Shown here: positions 53,717 through 61,138 of the stretch, one piece after another | Position numbering within the stretch: position 1 is the first letter of the stretch | How the letters are laid out: every line of letters starts with the position of its first letter | NCBI GenBank assembly: GCA_024102915.1 | Contig: JAGFJG010000039.1 | Location: 1 to 61,138, forward strand | Length of the DNA stretch: 61,138 bases | From: Caldilineales bacterium | Lineage (GTDB): Bacteria; Chloroflexota; Anaerolineae; J102 | Direction: 5' to 3' | Program-made: the position numbers and the translations under genes | The notes under the pieces: generated by a model | The model's database searches: none | Told to the model about the DNA's origin: nothing | The model's input: only the letters and a program-made list of their open reading frames with translations

Positions 53717-55207
53717 ATGCAACGGAAACCCAACATCCTCATCATCATGACCGACCAGCAGCGAGCGGATTTCCTCAAAGGCCAGGGATTCGCCCTTGAC
53801 ACGATGCCCTACCTGGAGAGCTTGCGAGAGCGAGGTTGCTGGTTTCAGCGTGCCTATACGCCCATCCCCATCTGCATGCCGGCCCGCATCAGCATGATGA
53901 CCGGACGCTATGCCAAGGCTCACGGGATGATCGGCAACTGGCAGCCGCTAACGCCGCGTTATGGGCAGGATCTGCCCGGCACTCTGCGGGAAGATGGCTA
54001 TGAACTGGCGCTGTTTGGCAAGAACCATACGCATCTTGGGCCGGACGATTTCGATGTCTGGCGAGAATACAGCCATACCGAGGGATTGATTCGAGTGGGA
54101 CGTGAAGCCGAGGATGAAGCATTTAACCAGTGGCTGACGCAGGTGGGGCATTGGGTATCGCATGAACCCACACCTTTCCCCTTAGAATGCCAATATCCCG
54201 TACGCATCATCAATGATGCGCTGGAGTGGCTAAATCTGCGAAACGATAACCGGCCCTTCTTTGCATGGGTCAGTTTCCCCGAACCCCACAGCCCCTACCA
54301 AGTTCCTGAACCTTACTTTAGCCTATTCCCGACCGATGCCATTCCCGCACCAGTTGCTGGTCCCGAAATCCTGAAAAATAAGAATTACCAGTGGCAATTT
54401 CAGTACCGTGCCATCCAGCACTACCATCCTGAAAGCGACCATATCTGGCCGCGCTATCGCGCCAACTACTGCGGTATGCTCCGCCTGATCGATGACCAGT
54501 TGCGCCGTTTGGTTGAAGCTCTAGAAGTTAAAGACGGGCTAGAAAACACCATCGTTCTCTTCCTTTCCGATCACGGTGATTTCTGTGGCGATTACGGGCT
54601 TTATCGTAAAGGCCTCGCCCTGCCCGAATGCACGATACGAGTGCCAATGTTATGGTTCGGTGGAGCAATTCAACCAAATAGCGGAAGCCACCCAGCTCAT
54701 GTCTCAATCAGCGATGTCTTCCCAACTTTATGTGAGGCATCTGGCATCGCTATCCCGACAGGCGTGCAAGGCCGCAGCTTGTGGCCGATCCTCACGGGAC
54801 AACTCTATCAGCAAGCTGAATTCTCTAGCGTCTATTCCGAGATTGGTATTGGCGGCGCGGCTTTGACCGAGGAGGATGGCATCGGGTTTGGCGAAGTCGC
54901 CGATACATTCTTCGTTGATGGTGTTGCTCGCACAAACTTCGATGGCACCCAAGTAGCGATGAGCGGTTACCGCCGCGCCGTGGTCAGTGAGGGCTGGAAA
55001 TTGATATACGACCCCGACCTTCCTACCGAACTATATCATCTCGAAAGTGACCCGGCTGAGTTAACGAATCTAGCAGGGCAGTTGGAATATGCCCGAATAG
55101 GGGAACGATTATTGAGGGAGCTTGTCTACTGGAGCGTTCGATTAGACGATAATGTGCAGGTACGGCGCTATTCGCCCAAAGTTTGTATGCACAACTGGCG
55201 CCGTTAG
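53717..55207 (+). CDS. Cytoplasmic arylsulfatase-family sulfatase (Cys-type)
   Basis: 496 residues with NILIIMTDQQRADFLKGQG (metal-binding Asp) and the active-site core ICMPARISMMTGRY, where Cys53 would be converted to formylglycine (CxPxR). LFLSDHGDFCGDYGLYRKG supplies the second metal site. No signal peptide, so it would act on sulfated sugars or phosphonate esters inside the cell after import by the Opp system. No sulfatase-maturing enzyme is seen in the window. Last gene of the sugar locus; an imperfect hairpin lies at about 55357-55406. Confidence 0.9.
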   Translation: MQRKPNILIIMTDQQRADFLKGQGFALDTMPYLESLRERGCWFQRAYTPIPICMPARISMMTGRYAKAHGMIGNWQPLTPRYGQDLPGTLREDGYELALFGKNHTHLGPDDFDVWREYSHTEGLIRVGREAEDEAFNQWLTQVGHWVSHEPTPFPLECQYPVRIINDALEWLNLRNDNRPFFAWVSFPEPHSPYQVPEPYFSLFPTDAIPAPVAGPEILKNKNYQWQFQYRAIQHYHPESDHIWPRYRANYCGMLRLIDDQLRRLVEALEVKDGLENTIVLFLSDHGDFCGDYGLYRKGLALPECTIRVPMLWFGGAIQPNSGSHPAHVSISDVFPTLCEASGIAIPTGVQGRSLWPILTGQLYQQAEFSSVYSEIGIGGAALTEEDGIGFGEVADTFFVDGVARTNFDGTQVAMSGYRRAVVSEGWKLIYDPDLPTELYHLESDPAELTNLAGQLEYARIGERLLRELVYWSVRLDDNVQVRRYSPKVCMHNWRR

Positions 55208-56249
55208 CTGGCAAAGTTAGGGCAAGATATGGTATCGAGTCGACAGTCACGGTGTCCCGTTTGCTTGTCCCACCACACGTATTCCGCTCCTCTCGTGAAC
55301 TGAAGGTATTTTCTGAGCCGGCCATCTGGCGGATAGTCGGGATTTCTAAAAACGCTGATTAAGAGTAAGCCGCTCTATTTTGAGCCGCTTATTATCAAAA
55401 TCAGCACTACACAGCGTGTTTTTGTACACCAATCGACAGTATCTGGTGTTTCGATGACGTGTGGTACAGCAGAGATTTCAGTGAATCATCTGCTGTATTT
55501 GATGTTCATAAAGTAGCATAGATGTTGGCAATCGCCAAATCATCAGATTGTCGAATGCGATGCGCGTCGGGATATCATAGGCAGGCCTTGCTGACGTCAT
55601 AGCACATGCTCCACCGCTCCCTGCTGACGATACCTCGCTAACAAATCGTCCTCTGCCAGCGGCAGGTGCCTTCACTGCATACATTGCCGCCGTACGCTGA
55701 CCAATGGACTCTACTGCAGCAGGAAGTCGCATGAAGCGCAGATGGTGCGCGCAGTTTTAGGGATGGATTGGTCTATCAATCACCAGCAGTCACAGTTGCT
55801 AAAAAGGCCCGGAGCGCCTCTCTGCCTTCAGTCCGCAGTTCTCATTTACCTCCCGCCCCTGGAGGTAGCCGAGTAATTGCTGATTTGTTGGCGATAGAAA
55901 CGCAGAGCGGCTGGCGTCAGTCGTCTTGCTTCGAAGGTGAGGAGGAAGCTGTCAAAGGCCAGGGCTACGCGGTTTAGCACTGGGGTTGTGGATGGTCAGC
56001 ACCGAATTGTTTCGTGGGTGTTCAAAAAGTTCGGGATGGGTAATGGGTAAGGTCTGAAAGCGAGTAAAAAGGTAATGGTGCTCGGCTGCGGATGCGTCCA
56101 AATCCTGTCTGCAGTGTATCAGCTTTCACCCACCCATGTCATGACCAAAACCTACTATTTGGCGTAGTACTTTTCGACCATGCGCGAGCACAATCCACTA
56201 TCTTTCCGTCACCCTGTGTACTTGCAAGCAATGACCCGAGTAGTTACAA
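55208..56249. other. Gene-poor kilobase with only degenerate sequence
   Basis: No convincing full gene is seen on either strand. Short frames lack family signatures and ribosome-binding sites. The only recognisable trace is the integrase-like fragment at 55861-55990. The region separates the sugar locus from the AbiE pair and is probably old mobile-element debris. Confidence 0.5.
55861..55990 (-). pseudogene. Possible N-terminal fragment of a tyrosine recombinase
   Basis: One minus-strand frame reads LNRVALAFDSFLLTFEARR then LTPAALRFYRQQISNY, which fits the SAM-like N-terminal domain of tyrosine integrases. It is followed by frame breaks and stops; no catalytic Arg-His-Arg-Tyr set is found. 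Weak call. Confidence 0.3.
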
Positions 56250-56290
56250 TGTGTGTGATTCATGCCAATTAACGTAATATATTACACACA
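56250..56290 (+). promoter_or_regulatory. Palindromic operator at the AbiE start
   Basis: TGTGTGTGAT (56250-56259) pairs with ATTACACACA (56281-56290) at 9 of 10 bases, and the perfect palindrome GTAATATATTAC (56274-56285) nests at the start codon. AbiEi antitoxins autorepress by binding inverted repeats upstream of their genes, so this is the likely site. No Shine-Dalgarno fits between it and the ATG. Confidence 0.55.
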
Positions 56291-56886
56291 TGAACAACGG
56301 ACTCATAAACGCTAAGGACAATCTATATCAGGTGGCCGAAACCCAGGCAGGCTACTTCACAACACAGCAGGCCATCAAGGCCGGCTACTCCCAGCGTCAA
56401 CTCACCTACTATGTTGCCAACGGCAGCTTCCTGAGGGTGCGTCGTGGCTGCTATCGTTTGGCGCGTTTTCCACATTCGCCCCACGAAGATCTTTTCGTCG
56501 CTTGGCTAGAAACAGGCCCTGATTCCGTGATAAGTCACGAAAGCGCCCTTGTCCTCTACGAACTTTCCGACGTTATGCCTGCCGACATCCATGTCATCAT
56601 TCCCCGCACTGCCTCACGACGCCATCGTGGTCTGCGTTTACATACGAATCGACTTGAACCAGAAGATGTGACCCGCTTTGCAGGGTTGCCCGTCACCATC
56701 ATCCCTCGGACGTTGGCACACGTAGCCAACTCCGGGCTGGCCGACGAATTGATCATTCAGGCGATGCAGGAAGCAATCAGGCGCGGCCTGGTCACACAAA
56801 CCACGATGCTCAATTTCGCCGAGACAGAGGGCGGGCGGATCCGCCGTCTGGCGCATCTGGCGTTCACGCAGAAGGTCGACGCGTGA
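56290..56886 (+). CDS. abiEi: AbiEi antitoxin (type IV toxin-antitoxin)
   Basis: 198 residues. The N-terminal winged helix-turn-helix (GYFTTQQAIKAGYSQRQLTY, then RRGCYRLA) is followed by the AbiEi C-terminal domain (SHESALVLYELSDVMPADIH, then RGLRLHTNRLEPEDV, PVTIIPRTLAHVANSG). Represses its own operon and counters the toxin. The stop codon overlaps the GTG of the toxin gene. AbiE pairs give abortive phage defence and stabilise mobile DNA. Confidence 0.9.
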   Translation: MNNGLINAKDNLYQVAETQAGYFTTQQAIKAGYSQRQLTYYVANGSFLRVRRGCYRLARFPHSPHEDLFVAWLETGPDSVISHESALVLYELSDVMPADIHVIIPRTASRRHRGLRLHTNRLEPEDVTRFAGLPVTIIPRTLAHVANSGLADELIIQAMQEAIRRGLVTQTTMLNFAETEGGRIRRLAHLAFTQKVDA

Positions 56887-57773
56887 GATATGATAGCAGC
56901 GCCGCATTCAGGCAGGCGCTTGAAGCTCGTCTGTTAAATGAAAGCCGCTCACGCGACCTCAGCCTCATGTGGCTACGTAAACTGGTTGCCTTCGATCGTT
57001 TCCTGGCTCGGTTGCTGGCCGACCAACCGTATCGGTGGTTGATCAAGGGCGGTCTAGCCCTGCAGCTGCGCTTGCACAACCAGGGCCGGATGACGAAGGA
57101 CTTGGATGTGGGTATTGCTGCTACCGAATTAGATGTCCATCAATTGCTGGTTAAGGCAGCCCTGCTTGACCTAGGTGATCACTTCCAATACACCGTGACT
57201 CGACCTGCGCGTTCAGATACACAGGCGCTGGGCGGACAGCGTTACGACGTTATCAGCCGCCTCGATACCCGTCTTTTTGAACAGTTTCATGTTGACGTCA
57301 GTGTCGGTGATCCGGTAGTTGGGACCATTGATCAGTTCGAAATGCCACCATTGCTGGCTTTTGCGGACATCCAGCAGACGATTGTGCCCTGCTCGCCCAT
57401 TCCCCAGCATATTGCTGAGAAGCTTCACGCCTATACACGACCCCATGCGACTGGCGCCAGTACGCGGGTGAAGGACCTTGTTGATATTCTCGTGATGGCT
57501 GAATTGCAGAGCATAAGTCTTCTGACCCTACGACAAGCTCTGCTTGCTACCTTTACCCACGCCGGTACGCACGAGATGCCTATGCACTTTCCACGGCCGC
57601 CACAAACGTGGGCAACCCCCTTTCGCCGACTGGCCAGAGATCTGGCTTTGCCCCAGCAGAACCTAGCTCAGGCAACCCAGGCAGCGAACCAATTCCTTGA
57701 TCCGGTATTGAGTGGAGCCGACGATGTCATATGGCGTCCCGCATCCTGGACTTGGCAGCCACGTACTGCGTGA
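56883..57773 (+). CDS. abiEii: AbiEii nucleotidyltransferase toxin
   Basis: 296 residues, GTG start overlapping the antitoxin stop (GTGA). DUF1814-type nucleotidyltransferase with LIKGGLALQLRL (GG at 56-57) and TKDLDVGI (catalytic Asp at 73 and 75), then IAEKLHAYTRPHATGASTRV and DLVDILVMA, the conserved Lys/Asp motifs. It transfers nucleotides to RNA, halting growth until neutralised. Reads as intact. The 183 bases after it hold no recognisable gene. Confidence 0.9.
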   Translation: MRYDSSAAFRQALEARLLNESRSRDLSLMWLRKLVAFDRFLARLLADQPYRWLIKGGLALQLRLHNQGRMTKDLDVGIAATELDVHQLLVKAALLDLGDHFQYTVTRPARSDTQALGGQRYDVISRLDTRLFEQFHVDVSVGDPVVGTIDQFEMPPLLAFADIQQTIVPCSPIPQHIAEKLHAYTRPHATGASTRVKDLVDILVMAELQSISLLTLRQALLATFTHAGTHEMPMHFPRPPQTWATPFRRLARDLALPQQNLAQATQAANQFLDPVLSGADDVIWRPASWTWQPRTA

Positions 57774-57956
57774 GGCCTTCCTCGAAGCTCGCATGCACTT
57801 CTGGTCAAAGTTTCAGTGTCAACGCGGAGCATGTCGCGTCCCCAGCGAAAATGAGGACCGTAGCCACAATGTGCTCGCGGGAATGTTGGCCGAGTATGCA
57901 AGCAACTCGTCATCGATCTCGTACGTTCCGCCGGGTACCGATGTCAACGCCTGTCG

Positions 57957-58604
57957 TTAACAAGCACGCTCCTTTCTCACCTCCGCCACGAACGCCTCAG
58001 CCCGCCTCGTCAGTTCATCCAGATCGCCATCTTGCAGCACCTTGTTATTGATCAAGCTGCTGCCGACACCGAGGGCGGCGCAACCGGCCTTGATGAAGGC
58101 GGCGGCGGTGTCAAGATCGACGCCGCCCACGGGCACGATTTCGAGCTGCGGCAGGGGCGCCCGGATCGCTTTTACTAGGTCGGGGCCGCCGAAACTGGCC
58201 GGGAACAGCTTGATCATGTCGGCACCTGCCTCCCAAGCGGTCAGTGCTTCGGTGGGCGTGAAACAACCAGGCATGACCGGCGTACTGTAACGATTACAAA
58301 GCGCTACTGTCGCCAGGCTTAGGGTGGGGGCGACAACGAAATCGGCTCCGGCCAGAATAGCGGCGCGGGCGGTTTCGGCATCGAGCACACTGCCCGCGCC
58401 AAAGAGCACCTCATCGCCATAACGATGTTTCGCCTGCTCAATCACGCTCAACGCGCCTGGCGTCGTCATCGTCACTTCGATCACACACACCCCGCCTGCT
58501 TTGATGGCATCAGCTGCTGTGATCAATTGGTCTGATGAATTAGCCCGCATGATGGCGATGATGCCGGTCTTGCGGATGATGTCGAGTTTTTCGTGTTTTT
58601 TCAT
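57957..58604 (-). CDS. eda: KDPG/KHG aldolase
   Basis: 215 residues of the class I 2-keto-3-deoxy-6-phosphogluconate aldolase family. Glu43 (VIEVTMTTPGA) and the Schiff-base Lys132 (DMIKLFPASFGG) are present, along with VLFGAGSVLDAETA and VGGVDLDTAAAFI. It cleaves KDPG to pyruvate and glyceraldehyde 3-phosphate. It is cotranscribed with the truncated sugar kinase upstream (14-base gap). AGGAG lies before the ATG. Confidence 0.93.
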   Translation of the reverse strand: MKKHEKLDIIRKTGIIAIMRANSSDQLITAADAIKAGGVCVIEVTMTTPGALSVIEQAKHRYGDEVLFGAGSVLDAETARAAILAGADFVVAPTLSLATVALCNRYSTPVMPGCFTPTEALTAWEAGADMIKLFPASFGGPDLVKAIRAPLPQLEIVPVGGVDLDTAAAFIKAGCAALGVGSSLINNKVLQDGDLDELTRRAEAFVAEVRKERAC

Positions 58605-58618
58605 GACCTGCTCCTGTC

Positions 58619-59098
58619 CTATCGTGAGGTGCGTTTCCCGCCGCCCATGACATCCGCTTTCAGCAACGCCTGCACATCGGTTTTGTCGATCATGGGCAGA
58701 TCGAACATCATTGTCTGTTTTAACCGGGTGGCTGCATCGCCCACAAGCACGCCCTTGCGTAAGCCTTCGCCGCCGAAGTTTTCGGTGAGCAGACCATAAT
58801 AGAAACCGGCGTTCCAGGTGTCACCGCCGCCCAACCTGTCTCGCAGAACGATGGGCTTGACAGCAGGTGATCGAAAAAAATCGCCTTCAGAATTCATCGC
58901 AGCTGATTCCCAGCGGTGTTGTTCGAAGGTGTCGGGGTAACGGACAGTAATAGCCACAACCTTGACATTGAAAATATCCATCACTTTTTGTGCGAACGCC
59001 TTGATGTCATCATCCTCCAGCCGCCCGATGTCGCCGTCCACCACTTGCTTGGCCGAATACTGGCCGCAGGCGATGCCCGTGGGGTGTAAAAACTTCAT
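58619..59098 (-). pseudogene. PfkB-family sugar (KDG-type) kinase, N-terminal half lost to an IS
   Basis: Only the C-terminal 155 or so residues of a PfkB kinase remain, including the anion-hole/catalytic motif RLGGGDTWNAGFYYGLL. Full members are 300-340 residues. Kinase sequence stops at about 59083, exactly where the left end of an insertion sequence (TGTAAAAAC) begins; the apparent ATG at 59098 comes from the IS end. Lacks the N-terminal substrate-binding lid, so inactive. Its position beside KDPG aldolase indicates it once phosphorylated 2-keto-3-deoxygluconate. Confidence 0.85.
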
Positions 59099-59402
59099 AT
59101 GAGCCGGTCTGGCGCCCAAAAATGTTCCGAACTCTCTCTCTATTGTCGATTCCTGCTTGCCATTTACAAGACCCGACACGACAATGCCGGAATGCTCCTA
59201 TCTCTTCTTGCGCAATTTCTCGCCACCCTCATCAATCTCCTCCGCATCGCCCGTCTCTCCAGCGACGACAAAGACCTCGAGATCCTCATCCTCCGCCAAC
59301 AGCTGGATGTACTCGCTCGCAAACAAAATCATCCGGTCAGACCGAATCGTCGGGAGAAATGGATGCTGGCGGTGCTGACGGTATCGTTGAAAAAGCGCGT
59401 AC
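59085..59402 (+). mobile_element. IS copy 1: left end and N-terminus of an rve-type transposase, truncated
   Basis: The left end TGTAAAAACTTCA at 59085 and the next 50 bases match the left end of copy 2 at 59405. The transposase ATG at 59192 lies 107 bases inside (108 in copy 2). The protein start (LLAQFLATLINLLRIARLSS, then KDLEILILRQQLDVLARK) parallels copy 2, and is lost after LKKR at about 59400 where copy 2 begins. It thus interrupts the kinase and is itself interrupted. Confidence 0.8.
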
Positions 59403-59500
59403 GGTGTAAAAACATCAGCCGAGTCCATTTGGCGACTAAAAACGTGCTGAAATAGCTTGGTCGCCAGTATAATCCAGCCTTCATGTAGAAAACCCCATTC

Positions 59501-60634
59501 ATGGATGAAGGTATGATCTGGACCATGTTGGCGCAGGTGTACTCGACGCTACTTGAGTTGCTGCGCCTCTCACGTTTATCGGCCGATGACAAAGACCTGG
59601 AGATCCTGATCTTGCGCCAGCAATTAGATGTGATGGTGCGCAAGAACAATCAGGTGGTGAGGCCAAGCAGGGAAGAAAAGTGGTCGCTGGCAGTGTTGGC
59701 GGCGGCGTTGAAAAAGCGGGGACGATTGACGACCAGCCAACTGGGGAGTGTGATTCGCATTTTCAAGCCGGAGACTGCGATTGGCTGGCACCGAGAGCTG
59801 GTGCGACGGAAATGGACGCAGGCGCCAGCAAACCGAGGAGGGAGACCATTGATCAGGCAAGAGCTCAGCGAACTAATTGTGCAATTGGCGGAAGAGAATA
59901 CCCGCTGGGGCTACGGCAAGATTGCGGGTGAACTGCAGAAATTGGGCTATGAAGTGTCGATCAGCACCGTGCGCAATGTCCTGAAAGCCCATGATATCCT
60001 GCCAGCGCCGGTACGATTTGGCTCCATAGGGTGGAAAACCCTGATGACTCACTACAAGGACCAATTGCTGGCTTGCGACTTCTTCACGGTGGAGGCGATA
60101 CGTCTACAGACCCTGTATGTGTTCTTTTTCGTGGAGCTCGGAACCAGACGTGTCTACCTGGCCGGCGTGACCGAACATCCCGATGGTGCGTGGGTAGCGC
60201 AGCAGGCCCGGAACACGGTGTGGTTGTTGGATGAGCGTGAAGCTGAGACAGAATTGCGGTGTCTGATCCGGGATAATGACAGGAAGTACAGCTTGTCGTT
60301 CGATGCTGTGTTTGAGTCAGAAGGGATGAAAGTACTGCGCACACCTTACCAGGCGCCCAATGCGAATGCGATCGCGGAGCGCTGGGTACGGAGTGCCCGC
60401 CAGGAGTGTCTGGACCACATACTGATCTGGAACGAATCCCATCTCCGACGCACTCTGAACGAATTCGTTGAATATTACAATCACGCAAGGCCGCACCAAG
60501 GGTTAGACCAGCAGTCTCCTGTACCTCGCAAGCCGCCCGAAACCGAAGGTGTTATCACTTGTCGCCCGGTGTTGGGTGGGATCATCAACGATTACTACAG
60601 AGCGCCAACTAATCTGACGATGCAATCTGCATAA
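59501..60634 (+). CDS. rve-type (DDE) transposase of IS copy 2
   Basis: 377 residues; comparison with copy 1 favours the internal ATG at 59513 as the true start. N-terminal helical region (KDLEILILRQQLDVMVRK), a helix-turn-helix-like stretch, then the integrase core with catalytic Asp in LLACDFFTVEA, Asp in LIRDNDRKYSLSFD and Glu in NANAIAERWVRSARQEC. C-terminal YYNHARPHQGLDQQSP is typical. Appears intact. The left end is TGTAAAAAC at 59405. A right end is not certain; GAATTTACAC at 61005-61014 is a weak inverted match. Confidence 0.88.
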   Translation: MDEGMIWTMLAQVYSTLLELLRLSRLSADDKDLEILILRQQLDVMVRKNNQVVRPSREEKWSLAVLAAALKKRGRLTTSQLGSVIRIFKPETAIGWHRELVRRKWTQAPANRGGRPLIRQELSELIVQLAEENTRWGYGKIAGELQKLGYEVSISTVRNVLKAHDILPAPVRFGSIGWKTLMTHYKDQLLACDFFTVEAIRLQTLYVFFFVELGTRRVYLAGVTEHPDGAWVAQQARNTVWLLDEREAETELRCLIRDNDRKYSLSFDAVFESEGMKVLRTPYQAPNANAIAERWVRSARQECLDHILIWNESHLRRTLNEFVEYYNHARPHQGLDQQSPVPRKPPETEGVITCRPVLGGIINDYYRAPTNLTMQSA

Positions 60635-61020
60635 ATAGGGGAAAGGGGAGCGGATAGAAGAATAGGAAGGACAACCAGAGTTGAAGTCTCGGGCATCCTG
60701 GCTATTGCGTGTCGACCGAAGTGCCAGTCCTTCCGTACCACATTGAAGATGGTTTTGCCCACAGCATGTCCATTTTACTAATCCCGAAAGCCACCAAGGG
60801 GTTATGTAGTACAGCCTCAGACGGACTCGGTTTCATCTTGTGTTGGTGGACATAATACGGCTCGTCTGAGAGGTCGAATTGCCCAGGTTCAGTGTATTTT
60901 CTTGCGCGAAACTATGGTGTTTGACGGAGACGAAAAAGTCACCAACAGAGTTTGGAACCGAGTCCTCAGACGGTCTCAACGCGGTATCGATCGGTTAGGA
61001 TGTAGAATTTACACGATACG
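60635..61020. other. Non-coding stretch after IS copy 2
   Basis: No gene is seen. It contains repeated CTCAGACGG words (60810-60818 and 60964-60972, and inverted at about 60853-60859) that may be remains of an IS end or of the target sequence. Confidence 0.4.
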
Positions 61021-61110
61021 GGCTTGGCAGCCTACTTCCACTTCTACAATGACGAGCGTCCGCACCAGGGTCTTGACTACCAGACGCCAGCCGAACGCTA
61101 TCGATCTTAG
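61021..61110 (+). pseudogene. C-terminal scrap of an IS3/IS481-type transposase
   Basis: One frame reads GLAAYFHFYNDERPHQGLDY then QTPAERYRS and TAG at 61108-61110. YNDERPHQGL is the conserved end of rve transposases. It starts abruptly next to the candidate IS right end and differs in sequence from copy 2, so it belongs to another element. Confidence 0.7.
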
Positions 61111-61138
61111 CCAATGTCTGAGCTCGCAACCAAGCGGG

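Noticed and set aside
55478..55732. 84-codon minus-strand frame
   Set aside because: No motif, no ribosome-binding site, within degenerate DNA.

Overview
The window looks like a chromosomal segment of an uncultured Chloroflexota (Anaerolineae/Caldilineae-like) bacterium. The grounds are lipoproteins whose Cys is followed by long Pro/Thr/Glu/Ala tethers, many ABC importers with DeoR-type regulators, corrinoid/URO-D methyltransferases, AbiE, and many decayed insertion sequences. The assignment is inference; no rRNA or tRNA gene was seen.

Region 1 (1-8271, minus strand): a corrinoid-methyltransferase and sugar-import locus. It has a DeoR repressor, two proteins fusing a B12-binding corrinoid domain to a URO-D-type methyltransferase, a stand-alone URO-D protein, a DeoR regulator fused to a sugar-receptor domain, and the start of a sugar-binding lipoprotein. 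Two good sigma70-like promoters with helically phased repeats suggest local control by the DeoR proteins.

Region 2 (8327-23416): a probable phage-defence island lying between two dead IS630-type transposases. It encodes a SNF2 helicase (DISARM DrmD-like), a small membrane protein, a 1292-residue N6-adenine methyltransferase and an 1862-residue DEAD/DUF1998 helicase ending in a Vsr/DUF559-like nuclease fold. The methyltransferase is a visible chimera: an AT-rich target-recognition/C-terminal segment has replaced the original GC-rich tail, which survives in frame just after the new stop codon. Two MITE/REP-like elements lie between the genes.

Region 3 (23466-41767, plus strand): a histidine phosphatase, then an acyl-CoA cluster. 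The cluster has two KAS III-like proteins with altered catalytic residues, two acyl-CoA ligases, two alpha/beta hydrolases, a thiolase/DUF35 pair, a short-chain dehydrogenase and a complete branched-chain-amino-acid-type importer whose receptor is a tandem double receptor. Together they suggest uptake, CoA activation and thiolytic or retro-aldol processing of an organic acid.

Region 4 (41777-55207): an IS1 remnant, a second DeoR-receptor fusion regulator, a divergently transcribed Opp/Dpp-type importer, an arabinose-isomerase-like protein, another URO-D protein, a metallo-beta-lactamase-fold protein and a sulfatase. This is probably a glycoside, sugar-sulfate or O-methyl-sugar utilisation locus.

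Region 5 (55208-61138): a gene-poor kilobase, an AbiEi/AbiEii toxin-antitoxin pair with a palindromic operator, KDPG aldolase, a sugar kinase cut by an IS, two nested copies of that rve-type IS, and a further transposase fragment.
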